DNA from: Psilocybe azurescens
Lineage: Eukaryota > Basidiomycota > Agaricomycetes > Agaricales > Agrocybaceae
NCBI GenBank assembly: GCA_023853785.1
Contig: JAJIRX010000555.1
Coordinates: forward strand, 1-64,000
Direction: 5' to 3'
DNA length: 64,000 nucleotides
The first letter of the stretch is position 1. Each line of letters starts with the position of its first letter. Positions 31,930 to 45,145 of this stretch are shown one piece after another. The position numbers and the translations under genes were made by a program. Under the pieces are notes generated by a model. That model did not search any database and was not told where the DNA came from. It saw only the letters and a list, made by a program, of their open reading frames with translations.

Positions 31930-34900
31930 ATGAAGGAGGCGGTCTCGCACCAAGCTCCAAAAGTAATGTGAGTCTCGCCTTATGTCTTGTTCTATGTGGA
32001 TGGCTGATGCACACTGGATATAACAGTAAAAAGCTACAGTTCAGTCTCTTAAATGCCCAGGACACAGTAAAGATCTCCGAGTTCGAAGTCACCCATCGCG
32101 ACTTGTATACACCCACGGATCGGCTTCCTGTGAAGAATGGTGTTCTCGATCGTCGTCTCGTGCGTCCAAATTTTGATGCTGTGCAAATGGATGATATTCA
32201 TTTCATCATATTTCTCCGCTCTTTCTTTCTTTTGATCACAGGGAACGACAGACAAAAATGCTTTCTGCGAGACGTGCGGACAGACGTCTGTAAATTGCGT
32301 AGGACACTATGCCTATATCAAACTTGTCGTTCCGGTCTTCCACATTGGCTATTTCAAGCATACTATCGCCATTTTACAAGCTATTTGCAAAGTGGGTTGA
32401 ATTTTAATTCTCAAAGAGAACTAATCCCAGTCTGATTATATATCTCCACCTCCACTCTAGACATGCGCTCGTGTTCTGCTTGACGAGCCCGACCGCAGGA
32501 GCTTCCTCAAGCGCTTCCGGCGCCCCGTCCTCGAAAACATGCAACGCCAATCCCTCTCCAAAGCCGTCAACGCCATGGCCCGCAAAGTCGTGTACTGCCC
32601 GTACTGCTCCGCGACGAACGGCGCTGTCAAAAAAGCCGGCGCGCTGAAGATCATCCACGACAAGTTCCGCGCAAAGAAGACGGCGGACGAGCTGGAGAGG
32701 TGGAAGCTCACCTTCAGCTCCGCGGTGGAGGCCCAGAAGGAGCTGGGGATGCATATCAATAAGGCCGTGCATGATGATTTGAACCCGTTGAAGGTCCTCG
32801 ATTTGTTTAGGAGGATCTCAGATGAGGTGTGTTTTTATGCTTCATCTTCCGCTTTGCTCGTGTTTTATTTCGTTTTTATTGACGTTCATGCGGGTGGGTT
32901 TAGGACTGTGAATTGTTGGGTCTGCATCCCAAATGGGGTCGACCAGAAGAGTTCATCTGGCAGTATATATCGGTTCCTCCCGTTTGTATTCGCCCATCCG
33001 TTGCGCAAGACGGCGCCTCAAACGAAGACGATTTGACCGTGAAACTGACTGAAATCGTGTTCACAAACGCACTGATCAAGCAAGGCCTTGCAAAAGGCTC
33101 TCCAACTCCGCAATTCATGGCAAGTCTAATCTATCACCTTGTCTCTCACTTGCTTTCAAACACTAATTAACACAAACTCGTTTTCGTCCTTCCTTAGGAA
33201 CAATGGGAATTCCTGCAACTATCCGTGGCAATGTATATCAACTCTGAACTGCCGGGCGTGCCCTCGCAACTAGGTCAAAAACCCATCCGCGGCTTTGTAC
33301 AGCGTCTCAAAGGTAAACAGGGTCGCTTCAGAGGAAATCTATCAGGAAAGCGTGTCGATTTCTCCGGACGCACTGTCATCTCTCCCGACCCCAATCTGCG
33401 CATCGACGAAGTCGCGGTGCCGGAGCGTGTCGCCAAAGTCCTGACCTATCCCGAGCGCGTGACGGCGCACAACATACATCTGCTCAGGCAAGCCGTGCGG
33501 AATGGCGTGGACGTCCACCCCGGCGCGAATTTCGTGGCGAGAGGGGACAATAAAAAGTTTCTGAAGTTCGGGAATCGCGCCGCCATTGCGGATGGGTTGT
33601 GTATTGGCGATATTGTGGAGAGGCATGTCATTGATGGGGATGTTATCTTGTTCAATCGTCAGCCAAGTTTGCACAAGGTGCGTACGGTATTACTTTTATG
33701 TGTCTCAGCTTATTGTGGATGTAGTTGTCCATTATGTGTCATCAAGTGAGTTGGTGCTTTTTCTGTCGTTTGAACGAGAGGTTGCTGATCTGCTGTTATA
33801 GGCTAAAGTTCGACCTTGGCGCACCTTCCGACTCAATGAGTGTGTATGCGGACCGTACAACGCTGATTTCGATGGAGACGAGATGAATTTGCGTGAGTGC
33901 CGACACTATTTTGGAGATAAATCATTCAGCTGACAGTTGCATCGCCTTCGGAAAACAGACGTGCCCCAGACGGAAGAAGCAAGGACAGAAGCCCTCGAAC
34001 TCATGAACGTCAAAAACAACCTCGTCACCCCGCGCAATGGAGAACCTGTCATCGCCGCCATCCAGGATTTCATCACCGCGTCGTTCCTCCTCTCGCGCAA
34101 AGATCAGTTTTTCGACAGGCGGCAGTTCACCCAGATATGCTGCTATCTCGCCGACGCCAACGTGCAGATCGATATACCCCCGCCCGCCATTCTGAAACCC
34201 GTGCGACTGTGGACCGGAAAGCAGATTTTCAATGTGCTCATGCGGCCGAACAAGGACTCGAAGATCCTCGTGAACGTCGAGTGCAAGTGTCATAAGTGGG
34301 AAGAGGCCAAGAATGAGAATTATCCGTGGATGAAGCCCGCAAAGGACCTGTCGCCGAACGATGGATGGCTTGTGATCGTTAATAGTGAAATTATGTGTGG
34401 TGTTATGGATAAGGCGACGGTCGGAAGCGGGAAGAAGAAGTCGATCTTCGGTGTCATCATGAGAGATTTTGGACCTCGCGAGGCGGCTTTTGCAATGAAT
34501 AGGCTGGCTAAGTTATGTGCTCGATGGTTGGGTATGTTGTCCTGCTTCTTGTATCTTTCTATTTTTCGTTTCTGATTGGCTGGCGTTAGCGAATTATGGA
34601 TTTTCTTTGGGCATCAACGACGTCATTCCCGGTCCCGATCTCAGGAGGATGAAAGACGAGCTCGTCGAAAAGGCGTACGCAGACTGTCAGGATCTTATCG
34701 CACTCGCAAAGAAGGGAAAATTAGAGAACAAGCCTGGATGCGATCAAGAACAAACTCTCGAAGCAATGATCTCGTCCGTTTTGTCCAAGGTCCGTGAGGC
34801 TGTCGGACAGATTTGCATGAGGGAACTCAGTCGTCAAAACGCACCTTTGATCATGGCCACCTGTGGTTCCAAAGGTGCTCTTTCTCAGATGTTCAAAAAC

Positions 34901-37314
34901 GAAATATTACTAAACTATCTTTGATTCACAGGTTCCGTTATCAACGTGTCGCAGATGGTAGCTTGTGTCGGCCAACAGATCATAGCAGGCCATCGTGTAC
35001 CCGATGGTTTCCAGGACCGTTCCCTGCCTCATTTCCCCAAAAAGTCAAAAGAGCCTCCCTCGAAAGGTTTCGTGCGCAACAGTTTCTTTTCTGGCTTGCG
35101 CGCTACCGAGTTCTTGTTCCATGCTATCTCTGGCCGCGAAGGTCTTGTCGATACTGCTGTTAAAACAGCTGAGACCGGTTACATGCAAAGGCGATTGATG
35201 AAGGCTCTGGAGGATTTGACAACACAGTATGATTTATCAGTGCGAAATTCGACCGGTGGTGTTGTTCAATTCCGATACGGTGATGATGGTCTGGACCCTG
35301 CTTGCTTGGAAGGCGACCCACAACCTCTCGATCTCGATAGGTCATTAAGTCGTGTATTGGTATGTACAAGGCTCTATGCGTTTCATTCGTGACTACATTG
35401 TTATCTATAGGCTTCGGGAAGACGGGAAGGTCGTGGACTTCTACCCTTCGAGGTTATGGAATATGTAGATCGTGAATTGGCCACTCCCAGGTTTGTGATC
35501 GAAACCTCGCCTACTTACCTCGGCATCGTCCGGAAATTCATTTTCGACAACGTCGCGAATAAAATGGCAGAGATTCGACGAGGTCGTGGCATGTTTGATG
35601 CTCTTGAAAGAGAGGATGAATGGGACGAAGATACTGATTTGTCAATGGGCGCCTCAGGTATGTATAAAGTGTTATAATCCAGAAACATTCATTTATATAT
35701 GCTATTTTCCAGAGGCGGACAAGGCTGCCGTAGAAAATGCGTCAAAGGTGACTGAAGCTCAGCTGCGCAACTTCCTTGATATCTGCTGGGAAAAATACGT
35801 CAAAGCTCGTATTGAACCCGGTTAGTTTTGTTATTACATTCCAATGAATTAACGACTGATTATCTCTGATGTCAGGCTCTACGGTCGGAGCTGTTGGAGC
35901 ACAATCTATCGGTGAACCAGGTACCCAGATGACGTTGAAAACTTTCCATTTTGCTGGTGTTGCCTCAATGAATGTCACGCTTGGAGTCCCTCGTATCAAG
36001 GAAATTATCAACGCTGCTAAAGTCATCAGTACTCCCATCATCAGTTGCAAGTTGGTCACCAATGACAGCGAACCTTCGGCACGTATTGTCAAGGCTCGTC
36101 TCGAAAAAACTTTACTCGGAGATGTAAGGGATTTCGGACATTCAGTGGTTGCTTTTTTATTGACAATGTCTTAGGTTGCAGCCGTCTTCGAGGAAGCTTG
36201 GGCGCCACAGTATACCTACATCGGTATTATTATCGACGTTGATGCTATCCAGAAACTCCAGGCATGTTTTCTTCCGTGTTGCTTTCAATTTTTTATTGAT
36301 CATGATTTAGCTTGAACTTACCATCGATGATATAAAATGGGCCATTGTGGGTGCGAAGAAGTTGAAAATTAAACAAGAGGTGCTCAATCTGAACAAATGT
36401 ATCAGCATATCATATTAATGACATCTTCAGGCTATCACTGTTATTCCCCGCAAAAACCGCTTACGCATATATGTGGACGGAGACGATAAATACTACCGTC
36501 TACGAGAGTTAAAGAGAGGCCTGGCTGCTGTCGTTGTAAAGGTATGCGCAAAATGCTTTCTGTATCGACATTTCACCTGATACACGCTTGTCTGTAGGGT
36601 GTGGCTACCATCCAACGTGCTGTCATCAATATCAAAGACAAAGATGATGCAAAGGGTAAAAAGGGTGATAAAGAATTATTGGTGGAAGGATATGGATTGC
36701 AAAAATGCATGATCACAGAAGGTCAGACCATCCCCAATTTCGTTTACTACTTTCCTGATTTTTCATGTCACCTTAAGGTGTTGTCGGAGAAGAAACTTCT
36801 TCTAATCATGTCATCGAGGTTGCTCAAGTACTGGGGATCGAAGCAGCAAGACGTACTATCATCAATGAAATCCAATACACCATGAAATCACACGACATGA
36901 TCATTGATCCTCGACATGTCATGCTTCTAGGCGATGTAATGACGTATAAGGTTTGTTCATATATCGTTTTCATTTTTCTCTTTCTGAACATGGTTTTAGG
37001 GCGAAGTACTGGGTATCACACGATTCGGTGTCGCCAAAATGAAAGACAGTGTACTCATGTTGGCATCCTTCGAGAAGACTACGGATCATCTGTTTGACGC
37101 CTCTGCATATGGCAAGAACGATAGCATCGCTGGGGTATCTGAGAGCATTATCATGGGAAATCCCGCAGCTATGTGTGGAACGTCAATGTAAGATACTTTC
37201 ATTTCCCTTCGGTTTTGTTTCTTTACTGAACAACCTTTTCATAGGCCGGCCCTTTATTCCATACCCCCTGTTATTCGGAAGCCGCGAAAATTGTTGTTCG
37301 AAGATGCCTTATAG
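31930..37314 (+). CDS. RPC1: RNA polymerase III largest subunit
   Basis: The start is [13 protein letters not shown] at 31930. The N-terminal clamp has zinc ligands ([14 protein letters not shown], then CPYC). Next come the lid and rudder region ([20 protein letters not shown]) and the catalytic Mg site [11 protein letters not shown] after [14 protein letters not shown]. Later pieces are [20 protein letters not shown] (bridge helix), [39 protein letters not shown] (trigger loop) and the end [18 protein letters not shown] at 37312-37314. The protein of about 1,400 residues transcribes tRNA and 5S rRNA genes. Many introns are present; no frame break was found in 5.4 kb. Confidence 0.95.
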
Positions 37315-37607
37315 AACTTATATACCTGTACACATTTTTACATTATTAGACTGCAACCCACACACTGTATCATTATTGCATAAACCTCATTGACTTTCAA
37401 GGTACTTATCCCCATCTACAAATATCTAGCATATCATTACAGGATTATAATCATTCCTTGTTTATAACAATGGCCAAACTCTTGGTACATTATTATCAGA
37501 AAGTGTAAATTAGAACATACATACATGCCGTGGTGTACAAAACAATGCGGAGAGCGAAAGAAAACTGGTATCGTTATCAAGAGGTATCAACAGATTATCA
37601 CCAGTCT
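37315..37607. other. Convergent 3' ends of RPC1 and CLASP
   Basis: 293 bp between two stop codons, AT-rich, with no gene. Confidence 0.4.
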
Positions 37608-40600
37608 CTATGGCCCGTTCGCACTTCGAAGAGGTGTGCTTGTGCGTGTGTCGAGCCTTCTGATCTCTTTCTCTAATTTATCCATGCCCGTTGGACCATT
37701 CAGCCCTGTTCCTCGAGCACCATGTTTGTCGAATAAATAAGTCAAAAGATTCTTCTTGTCGTCTGCAAGGCCGTCGAGAAGTGCAAATAAGTGTGTTTCG
37801 TCTCTCAGAACAAGTTGTACCGCAATGATAGCCGCTGCAGCTGATTCTCGTACGATAAGAGATGATTTATCGTTCAAAGACTGCATGAAATCCGTTTATC
37901 AGTATGCCGGCAGAAGAAGCAGCGAAAAAGGAGCACATACATTAATTAAGGTTGCCTTGAGACGGGGAAGTTCTTCTTCTGCAATCTCGGCAGGTAAACG
38001 CAGAATGAATTTACCCAATGCCATTAACCCAAATGCATATGTGGCAGCCTTGATTTCTTCACTTTCCGCGATCGGAGTAGGTTCCAGATGGAAAACCCGC
38101 AAGCTGGCGTGCATAGTTGTCAGACCATAAACAGGGTCGACCTTGGACGTCAAGGTATCTCGAATGGCATTTGTGCCTTCAAGAACCTGAGAAAGTATCA
38201 GAATCCAAGCATGCGCATATCGGTACCCAAAAGCTCACAATGAGTTTGTTGCAGTATCGAATTCTCAGGATCATCGAGAAAATATCCCCTTCTTTTCCTT
38301 CCAGATACGTTGACTGACCCTCGAGAATTTCCCAGACCACAATGAGCCCATACGCTAGCTCATCTTCAGTCTGTGATGTCATTTTATCAGTCAAGATCCT
38401 TCTCTTTCCCAAATATGTAGAAGCACGTACCCTAGTCGGTTCCAAGTATTTTATCAAGGCCGAGAACAACCTCTCGAAAGTCTTATTCTTCTCCCAAATA
38501 TCAACGTGTAATGTAGGCAAAGAATGTGCCGGTGTCAACGGAGTTGGGCTGCTTGGGTAACTGGCTGTGCTCATGGAAGGAGAGGACGGTTCCACGACCG
38601 CATTTTCCATACAGATTATGGCCAGCCGCTGAAGCGCTGGTACATCGATATCCCCCTTGTCTAGTTGTGAGATAAGGGCGTCCAGTTCTTGTGCCGAAAG
38701 GTTAGATTTGGCGGGTGCTACTTGTGAAAATACTGTCTGCGTATTAGCACCATGAAACGTCTGCTCTCGCATTAACTTACAAATTTTGCGCTTTAGCCAC
38801 CAACCATTATCTTGTTTTTGGTTCTGCAACACATCCAATAAAGATGGCTGAGTGTTTCTTGCAGGACTGTCTGCAAATAGAGCCGCCTGTCTCATAACAG
38901 CTGTTGCTCTGTGGTTTGGAGTCACAGGAACCGGCTTCCCGCGAATTGTAGGAAGGGGAGTCGGCTTTGTTTTGACCTTTGTTGCATGTGCGTGCCCATT
39001 TCCGGTTTTAAGCAGTGAGGACGGTATACTCGGGTGGCTATTCATGAGATCATCTTCAGGCTCGACGAGCTCAAGGAGCCTTTCTGCTGCACTTTCCGCT
39101 TGCTCGGCTCGTGCTCGCAGGGCATCTTCGACCACAGGCAGTTGGCTTGTACCCATATCCGACAGCGAACCCGATGACAAAGCGTTCGACACAGATCCAG
39201 TGGGTCGATGGTCCGATACGGGCGATATCGTCTGGCTTTTATTGGACTTGGGGGAGATTTGGCAGGGGTTCGTGCGTTGAATGAAGTGGAAAAGGACATG
39301 AGGTTTACCGACCCGTCATCAGAATCGCTGTCTTCTGGGATAGGCACGGTTTGTGCCATCAGGAGATCCTCATCATCATGTCCAAACATTCTGGATAAGG
39401 ATTGGCGGGAATGTTTCGGGGCGCCTCCTTTGAAGCCTTTTGGCACTGAATTTAGGGATAATGGTTGTTTTCCAGATGAAGTCACTTCGAAGGTGGATAT
39501 TATATTCGACGATGCATTGCGTACGCCCGAGCCTGAAATCGCGCCAGACAATGGAGAGGAAAGCCGTCTGCGCTTGTTCTCCTGGTCAGATAATGAAGGC
39601 GAAGGACCTCTAGCCACTTTCTCAGACACGCTTGAGAATGTTCGGCTATGGGAAGCAGTATTTATGGAGGGCGCACTAGTAGTTCGGCTTATGCTTGCAG
39701 AAACAACGCGGCGAGAAGCAGATGGCGGTGAGGTCGAGGTCCTCAGAGGAGAAGCCGGGCGTACAGGAGGGCTCCGAGATGATGTGCTCGGAGAGGTATC
39801 GCGCTTTGGCGCAGCCGCATGCGACGAGGATGTAGCTTGATGACGAAGACTAGGCGGTGCAGTAGCAATTGCCTTTGCTTTGGCCCTACTAGCAGCTATG
39901 GCAGCGGCCACACTTGACTTCTTCGCTACCTTGGGAGTGGTAGGGGGCAGAGCCGCCTGACCACCTGGATTAGGACATGCCTTTTCGACCTGCTTTCGAG
40001 CAATGGAATCTAAACCTTCCAAAATAACCTGGGCACGATCTGGCCAGATATCATCAAACACCCAGTACAACACACGAGCGGTCTCTCTGACAGCGGGGCT
40101 CGCGTCAGCCAATGCTTTCTTCAAAGACTTCTCCAAAGTCTCGATGAAATTCTGTCCGTCAATCGCAGTCTTGAAGCGGGTGCCATGGAGCTCGAGATAC
40201 AGTTTGAAGTGCCCGACAACGAAGGCTCTCGCTTGGACAGTTTTTTCTTGCAGAGCGTTCCAAAGTAGAAGAATGACCAGCCTCGGCTGAGGAGATGTGT
40301 ACGTCATGATCGTCGCCACCGTTGCCTGCGATTGTTGTGCTGTAATTTTTTTGTGAAACCCGCCATCTTTAGAAGATTAGTCAATAGCACCTCGCAATGG
40401 GGATCTAGAAGTGGCCCGAGTGCGATTGCTAATTCAGAATACAGGCAGCAAGTATTGATTGCGACGGTAGTCCGGAGACTGGCCAGCTAATATCATGTCA
40501 GAGTAGAAATGCGACCAACAGAGAACCGAGACTTACAGTTTTTGTCGACCACATGATGAAACCATCCTTCAAACCCGTTAGGAATTGCTCCTGGTATTTG

Positions 40601-42090
40601 ACATGAACTTCGCCTTTAAGCATGCCGCGAACAAGTTGTATCGCTTGTTCTCGCGCTGCCCAATTATGTTCAGTCTCTTTTCCCTGTCGCATATACAGAA
40701 GCTGAGTAAACATAATACTGAAGGGTGAAAAAGAATACCTCAAACGGTTTAACCATCTCTGCGAACTCATTTTCTAGATCTCGAGTTGATGCGATCTATC
40801 ACTGTTGTTAATTCAATGTGCTGCGGTTCAGTCGATAAATACTCACGTATACAGGTCGAATTTCCGAGTTTTCTGCAGTTGGAGTTTGAGGAGGGGGCGG
40901 AGAAGCTACATTTGCTCTACTCGCTGGTCTCGAGATCTCCCTTGCGCTAGATGAACTGACGGTCCTAGACATGCTAGCATTCTGGCTGATAACACGGGGT
41001 CGTTTTCCTTGTAACGCGAGACTGGGGGAACGTAATCTTTCTTTACATTCGACGCATCTCCGTTCTCAGATCCCTCATGGCTTGGAGGGTTATTCGAGAG
41101 CGTGCTACTGCTGAGGAGCTTCGAGAGCACGCCGTCGACAATCGTTTTCCGTACGCCTTTCTTAGTCATTTCTTTCTTGAGGTCTGCACGCGCCGCGTCG
41201 GTCACCCCAGGTCCTGAGAATAGTTCCACGACCGAGACACGCGCACAATCGCGTACGTGTGGATCAGTGTCCTCTAGGCAATCTACTAGAAGAGTAGCGT
41301 ATGGTCGGATGGGGAATAGATGATGTGTGCGTCGAATGTGGACAAGTGTGAAAATAGACTGCAAGAACTAAGGTCTTGTAACTAAAAACCAACATAAAGA
41401 GTGCGTACCTGCTCCCTGACTTTCCAAACCTTGCTTGCCAGACCTCCTTCCTTGATAAATCGTTCGAACATCGCTATAGGCGGTTCCACCCCCTTGCCTG
41501 ACTTGGGCAGTGCATTTGTTCCTCCTGCCCTAAATGCGTACCCACCAAGAATGACGAGGGTTTCTCGGGCCTTGAGCTGAGCCTTTTCTCTATCACCTAG
41601 CCGATCAATCACTCCGCCTGGTTGGAGGAATGAAGTCAGTGCCGAACGAAGTGTGCTCAAATCTATTGAGCTCGAAGGCGAAACTGAGGATGTAGACGAT
41701 GAGTTCTGAACGGGAGTGTTGGATCGTGCGTAGGCATTTGAAGGGCGAGTTATCAGGGGTGGAAGAATAGTTGGCAGGGCGGATAATGTTGCATTCGTTA
41801 GATGTAGATTGGATGTTCGTAACGACGCTTTCAGAATGTTAATAAGAGCTTCTGGATCCGTTATCTGAAAGACTTTAGAATATGCAATGCGATGTCTGGA
41901 AACAATGCGACGAACTTCGGGACTGCCACTTTCAAACTGTGCTTGCAGTTTTGTTAAGGCGTCTACTTTTACATCAACATCTATCAAACGAGACTTAGAA
42001 CCAGTGCAGTAAAGTGAGGAGTACAAGTTTTATACCATTGGATTTGCATTGGTTTATAAGTTTCTCATACAGAGACGCCCCTGAGTCCAT
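37608..42090 (-). CDS. CLASP/Stu1 family microtubule-binding protein
   Basis: The start is MDSGASLYEKLINQCKSN at 42090. TOG-like repeats follow: DALTKLQAQFESGSPEVRRI, YATLLVDCLEDTDPHVRDCA, then a second array (AAREQAIQLVRGMLKGEV, LYLELHGTRFKTAIDGQNFI). A Ser/Arg/Pro-rich linker (about residues 640-900), expected to bind the microtubule lattice, precedes a C-terminal HEAT-like domain ending TSTPLRSANGP. It is about 1,300 residues. It rescues and stabilises microtubules at kinetochores and the spindle. Two frame breaks of one missing base lie in homopolymers: ggggg at 41024-41028 (before SLALQGKRPRV) and tttt at 39237-39240 (before SQTISPVSD). Confidence 0.85.
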
Positions 42091-42241
42091 AACGACGATG
42101 AGAGCAGGAAGGAAAGAAGAAAGCTAATGCACGAACAATATTTACTTCCTTTTGGAGACTCTAGACCCTGACTTTATTTTTTTAACCTTCTATACATCTA
42201 TACACATATATTGTAGCTATGTACGTGATACCACTCTTCTC

Positions 42242-42849
42242 TCAAACATCGGAATGGCCCAAAGATTTTCCAGGTTGAAGCTTATCGCGGATTCGTTGTT
42301 TCTGAAGAGAAAGCCCATGAAGGGCACGGTTCACGAAAATATATGACACCACGTACAAGAACCTTTAATTCCGGGAACCCCCTTCGACTTTCCTGTCCCA
42401 TACCAAGACAGCACTGTCCAATCCTGGAATCGACAGCCAGACACGAAAGCGGCCTGCAGTGTCATCCTTGTTAAGGGGGGATCAATGTGATGGCCCCAAT
42501 TGTGGGAGGCGGGAATGTCAAAAACAGCTCGGTCTGCACCCAGGTAGCACGATGTAGCCTGAGACCACCACACACGTCAATTTAACATTTACCAGTGTTT
42601 GCTGAATATATCATTTACCATCGACACTGGATGGGAACTAAGAAGGCTGCCGTCACCAATTTAAACCACATCACGCACTCTATCGCAAAACTCGATTGTA
42701 ACGGTTGTCGATGCCAGAGGCTGTGGAAAGACAAACGTTGAAGGGTCCAGTAGCTTATTCTTTGCTACGTCATCGTCGTTGGTGGCCATGATTGAAGTCG
42801 TTGACTCGCTGAGCGCTCCCTGGCTCGCTTGTGTAGGCTGGTGGCCCAT
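42242..42849 (-). CDS. Rdx/SelW-like thioredoxin-fold protein with a microexon
   Basis: The start is MGHQPTQASQGALSE at 42849. The core is TVTIEFCDR | CRW | LHRATWVQTELFLTFPPP, then ITLIPLNKDDTAGRFRVWL, VLVWDRKVEGGFPELKVL and KQRIRDKLQPGKSLGHSDV, with TGA at 42242. This is the selenoprotein W-related Rdx fold with a CxxC motif. The second Cys comes from an 8-nt exon (42619-42626). Two homopolymer slips are present: gggggg at 42475-42480 is one base too long and aa at 42376-42377 is one too short. Its 5' end is 101 bp from PCH2. Confidence 0.75.
42619..42626 (-). other. 8-nt microexon carrying the second Cys of CxxC
   Basis: Read on the minus strand the exon is TGTCGATG, flanked by AG upstream and GT downstream (GTAAAT donor). 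It joins GATAGA and GCTACATCG to give DR-C-R-W-LHR. Skipping it would shift the frame. Confidence 0.7.
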
Positions 42850-42950
42850 TCTGAAGATCACGTGTGCTTAGTCGACGCGCTATTTGGTTCAATAGACGCG
42901 TTTCACAAATTCAATTTGCCTTTCTTTCCCCTACTCATCACAATCTCGGT
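42850..42950. promoter_or_regulatory. Divergent promoter Rdx/PCH2
   Basis: Only 101 bp between start codons. It contains gtcgacgcgc and agacgcgttt (MluI-box-like ACGCG) at about 42873-42902, the type of element bound by MBF in yeasts. That role is inferred. Confidence 0.4.
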
Positions 42951-44713
42951 ATGGTCTCCGCAGACACTCACAAGAAAGCTCAAACAGATGAAACGATCAT
43001 GGAAGTAACTCGATGGACGGTACACAGTACGCCTACAACTTGATTTTCACAATTTGTATCATCTTACAATATTTCCAGTCGAAGTCCGCCTCAAACTTAG
43101 GGCATCTGCTCGATTTGACACTATACGAAATCTAGTGCACAATTTTATTGCGTCATCCGAGCGGCTTGCACTCCCTTGTACTTTGGACGGCTGGGAGGAG
43201 GTCCCAGAACTGGCTTCTTCCGTAGAGAAAATCACTGTATGCGAATCACTATGCACCGAATCCTCTCTCTCAATGGAAGAAATGAACATCCAAATACACG
43301 TCTATAAGCCCTCTGATGGAGATGCATTTGAGGAATTCTCAAACAGCTCGGGCAACGTGAACGACGATGACGATACCATGGCTGCAAGCCTGTGTGAACT
43401 TCCAAATAGGAGCCACGAAGGCTTATGGGACTCGTTGATTTATGCGGACGATATCAAGATGAAGTTACTTGACTATATCCATGCCACACTTGTTTTCAGC
43501 GATGCAAACGTTGACTGTACGTGATTAAGGATCATATCCATTTCATAAACTCACTTCTCATAGTCAATCTTGTGTCGTGGAACCGCGTCGTACTTTTGCA
43601 TGGACCTCCAGGAACCGGGAAAACATCTCTTTGTCGTGCTCTTGCTCAGAAGTTGTCCATCCGCCTATCTCATCGGTTAGATCTTTCTAATAACCTGCGA
43701 TCTTCTCCAATCTCACCCGTTCTACAGCTACTCACATGCCCGTCTACTTGAAATCAACTCGCATTCCCTCTTTTCAAAATGGTTCTCAGAGTCGGGGAAA
43801 CTTGTACAACGTCTATTTACCAGTATAACCGAGCTGGTCGAGGAAGAAGATGGTTTTGTAGTTGTATTGATCGGTATTCATGCTTTCGGTCCATATATGC
43901 GTGTTATACGTCTAACCAATATTTTAGATGAAGTGGAATCGCTCACTGCTGCTCGAGCGGGTGCCATGGCAGGTACAGAACCTTCTGACGGTTTGAGGGT
44001 GGTTAATGCTCTTTTGACTCAATTGGATAAACTCAAACATCGCAAAAACGTATTGATCATGGCAACGAGCAATCTAGTGAAAGCTATCGGTATGCATACT
44101 TAGCCTTTTTGTCTTACATTTAATAACTGGCTTTTACCGTTACAGACTCCGCGTTCGTAGACCGCGCAGATATATTACAATACGTAGACCTTCCTTCGCG
44201 AGAAGCTATCTATGAAATCCTTCGATCGTGTCTGTGCGAAATCATTGCGAAGGGCATAGTTTTGCCTGTGGTATGTTCACCTTTCGTAAACGTATCTGCA
44301 GAACTAACTCCACGTATTGCAGTCTGTCCCAACCCTCAAGCAAGTGCAGATTTATGAGCTCGTGAACAAGCCGGCTGGACGGTCAGATGATGTACAAGAT
44401 AGGTCCAAAAACGTTGGCCTGCGTCTTCTGGCGTTGGCATCTGCATGCCGAGTAAATAAACCCTCTCTACATTTCAATACCTTTTGATTAATTTTTTCGT
44501 GCTCTGCAGGTACAAGGAATGTCGGGTCGCGCACTGCGTCGTTTGCCTGTCCTAGCGCTTGCACGTTATATTGGAATCGGAGGCATAGTCCATACGACTA
44601 ATCAAGCAGGAGAACCGCCAAGAGAAAGACAAGGCGCGTTCGTGGAGGTTTGGTTAGACGGGATGGAAAAGGCCGTCAAAGAACAGGCCAAAGAATCAGA
44701 GAAGCTGATATAG
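42951..44713 (+). CDS. PCH2: PCH2/TRIP13 AAA+ ATPase
   Basis: The start is [19 protein letters not shown] at 42951. The AAA module has Walker A ([20 protein letters not shown]), Walker B ([20 protein letters not shown]), sensor-1 ([11 protein letters not shown]) and an Arg-finger region ([19 protein letters not shown]). The end is [12 protein letters not shown] with the stop at 44711. About 430 residues, with several short introns. Pch2/TRIP13 remodels HORMA proteins (Hop1, Mad2) in meiosis and the spindle checkpoint. All frames join. Confidence 0.9.
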
Positions 44714-45145
44714 ATTTCTGCGACTCTGTTTTCTTCTTTTACCACGTCCTGCTTCTTCATTGTAACTCAAACAATCCCATCTTGTTAAACTTACAGTTAT
44801 AACCTGTTGTATCCTTAACGATGAGCCGTCATGATTGCGGACCCCCGAAAGAGGGGAGGGAACTCCCTTTATTTCTCTTGTTTTTGGAGTTTTTTTTTTA
44901 AAAAAAAAATTTACAACACCAGCGGCATAGCTCTAACTGCACCAAACTGGGGCTTGGGTTCTGCACTCGTACGCGAACCATGCACACTAGATGCTTACGG
45001 GTTGGCCTGACGTTATGCGCCGCATTGGTATCGTACATGCATGGTGTAATCACCCTGAAAAAGTCGTGAATAAGTATAATGAAAAAGGTTACTGAGTAAT
45101 ATACTTACAAGAGGATTAGTACATCTATAGCAGGTCTATGAAATG
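44714..45145. other. Gap between PCH2 and PPR gene 3' ends
   Basis: 432 bp with an adjacent T-run/A-run block near 44890-44910. No gene is seen. Confidence 0.4.
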
